Origin: Methanococcoides sp. LMO-2
GTDB taxonomy: Archaea > Halobacteriota > Methanosarcinia > Methanosarcinales > Methanosarcinaceae
Assembly: GCF_038432375.1 (NCBI RefSeq)
Contig: NZ_JBCAUS010000007.1
Coordinates: forward strand, 124,001 to 188,000
Length of the DNA stretch: 64,000 nucleotides
Direction of reading: 5' to 3'
Part shown: one piece after another, positions 63,348 through 64,000 of the stretch
Layout: each line of letters begins with the position of its first letter
Numbering within the stretch: the stretch's first letter is position 1
Position numbers and translations under genes: made by a program
The notes under the pieces: model-generated
What the model was told of the DNA's origin: nothing
Databases searched by the model: none
The model's input: only the letters and a program-made list of their open reading frames with translations

Positions 63348-64000
63348 TCAAAGCCTGGTCATGTTTCCATAATCAAGGACCATAGAAACAGGAGATGTTG
63401 TTACAGGAATACCAGCTTCCTCAACTGCAGCCACAAGGTTCACACCCACAGCCACCAGTACGCCGGCCATTCCTTCTTCCACAGGGGCACCCACCATAGA
63501 TTCAGAGCCTCCAATGCCCAGTACACCCCCAATGCCGGAATTCTCCAGATCTTTCAGGACCTCTTTTGTTTTTTCAACTGCCGAGGAGGGTATGTTCCGC
63601 ATGTTGGCAAGAATGCGACCATTACCGGTATCCAGTACATCAAGAACAGATGTCGACTGGCGTATCAGGAATATCTTGACAGGGTCGATGGATGTACCTG
63701 AATATGAGATCATATCAAGGAACTGAACGGGGTCGTTGTGCTCCATCTGAATTAGACCACCATAGGCAGGTTTGATAGGAATTCCGCTCTTGAGAAGCAG
63801 ACCATCGAAAGTCATGCTGCAAACGGTCGCGATGTTCACACATCCGGGAGGCACATATACCCTTGAGTCAGAATCCTCTTCAAAGACCTTTATGTAGGGA
63901 CTAATGCTGACACCGCCTGAAGAAGCGTACTTCATGACATCAATGGCATTATCAAAATCGTCCTTGTCCACCGTGGACAGGTTCACTATGACATTGCCTT
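63348..64000 (-). CDS. nrpR: NrpR-type regulator, DUF128 domain (5' part outside window)
   Basis: The frame is open to the window edge, giving about 217 residues of the C-terminus. The DUF128/NrpR pattern is visible: VNLSTVDKDDFDNAIDVMKYASSGGVSISPYIKVFEE, GCVNIATVCSMTFDGLLLKSGIPI and GGVLGIGGSESMVGAPVEEGMAGVLVAVGVNLVAAVEEAGI. NrpR represses nitrogen-fixation and glutamine synthetase genes and is released by 2-oxoglutarate binding in this domain. Whether this copy has the HTH (NrpRI) or only DUF128 domains (NrpRII) cannot be seen. Confidence 0.85.
   Translation of the reverse strand, partial: GNVIVNLSTVDKDDFDNAIDVMKYASSGGVSISPYIKVFEEDSDSRVYVPPGCVNIATVCSMTFDGLLLKSGIPIKPAYGGLIQMEHNDPVQFLDMISYSGTSIDPVKIFLIRQSTSVLDVLDTGNGRILANMRNIPSSAVEKTKEVLKDLENSGIGGVLGIGGSESMVGAPVEEGMAGVLVAVGVNLVAAVEEAGIPVTTSPVSMVLDYGNMTRL

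Noticed and set aside
1-64000. CRISPR arrays, tRNA and rRNA genes
   Set aside because: I looked through the intergenic regions and saw no regularly spaced repeats, no tRNA cloverleaf with a TTC-loop pattern and no rRNA sequence.

Overview
The window is chromosomal DNA of a methanogenic archaeon of the Methanosarcinaceae type, closest in character to Methanococcoides, Methanolobus or Methanohalophilus. The genus is an inference. The evidence is a gamma-class carbonic anhydrase, beta-RFAP synthase (methanopterin), paralogous LeuD/LeuB sets of the kind used for leucine and coenzyme B, PurP, Nop5/fibrillarin, an archaellum operon, AglB and an NrpR-type regulator. Every complete gene whose stop I read (more than 50) ends in TAA or TGA, never TAG. 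This fits a pyrrolysine-decoding methanogen.

Layout. 1-7.2 kb: surface lipoproteins, small enzymes and a GAF/PAS histidine kinase with a stand-alone receiver. 7.3-14.8 kb: carbonic anhydrase, a rhodanese lipoprotein with a DUF2769 protein, FlpA/Nop5 with beta-RFAP synthase, a DUF2953/GerW pair and an XPD-like helicase. 14.9-16.9 kb: a type IV pilin, a ferredoxin and UMP kinase. 17.1-23.8 kb: an archaellum motor operon (FlaD/E, F, G, H, I, J) with no flagellin gene. 24.0-26.4 kb: an AksF/LeuB-type dehydrogenase, an unknown protein and a YLRT-type dehydratase small subunit. 26.5-47.6 kb: a large surface-glycan and protein N-glycosylation locus (GalU, AglB, glycosyltransferases, GDP-fucose enzymes, UDP-xylose-type synthase, flippase, ManC). 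Its middle (about 33.4-42 kb) is visibly AT-richer and holds a decayed insertion sequence and a glycosyltransferase interrupted by an in-frame amber codon. 47.8-60.8 kb: housekeeping genes (two M24 peptidases, Trm-G10, TruA, PurP, HerA-like ATPase, M29 peptidase, second LeuD and LeuB). 61.1-63.3 kb: a two-gene AAA ATPase plus DUF4435 module that looks like a PARIS (AriA/AriB) anti-phage system. 63.3-64.0 kb: the 3' end of an NrpR-type regulator gene.

How the genes fit together. ManC, Gmd and Fcl form a GDP-mannose to GDP-fucose route. GalU, the UDP-glucuronate decarboxylase homologue, a GalE homologue and an RmlA-like enzyme supply other nucleotide sugars. The glycosyltransferases would build a lipid-linked glycan, the flippase would export it, and AglB would transfer it to Asn on S-layer, pilin or archaellum proteins. 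The two LeuD/LeuB sets, 33 kb apart, carry different substrate-loop motifs and probably divide coenzyme B and leucine synthesis. The strongest items for follow-up are the PARIS-like pair, the in-frame amber glycosyltransferase, the duplicated FlaF domain, the carbonic anhydrase with a changed proton-shuttle residue and no signal peptide, and a ManC gene that appears to start at ATA. I saw no tRNA, rRNA or CRISPR array.
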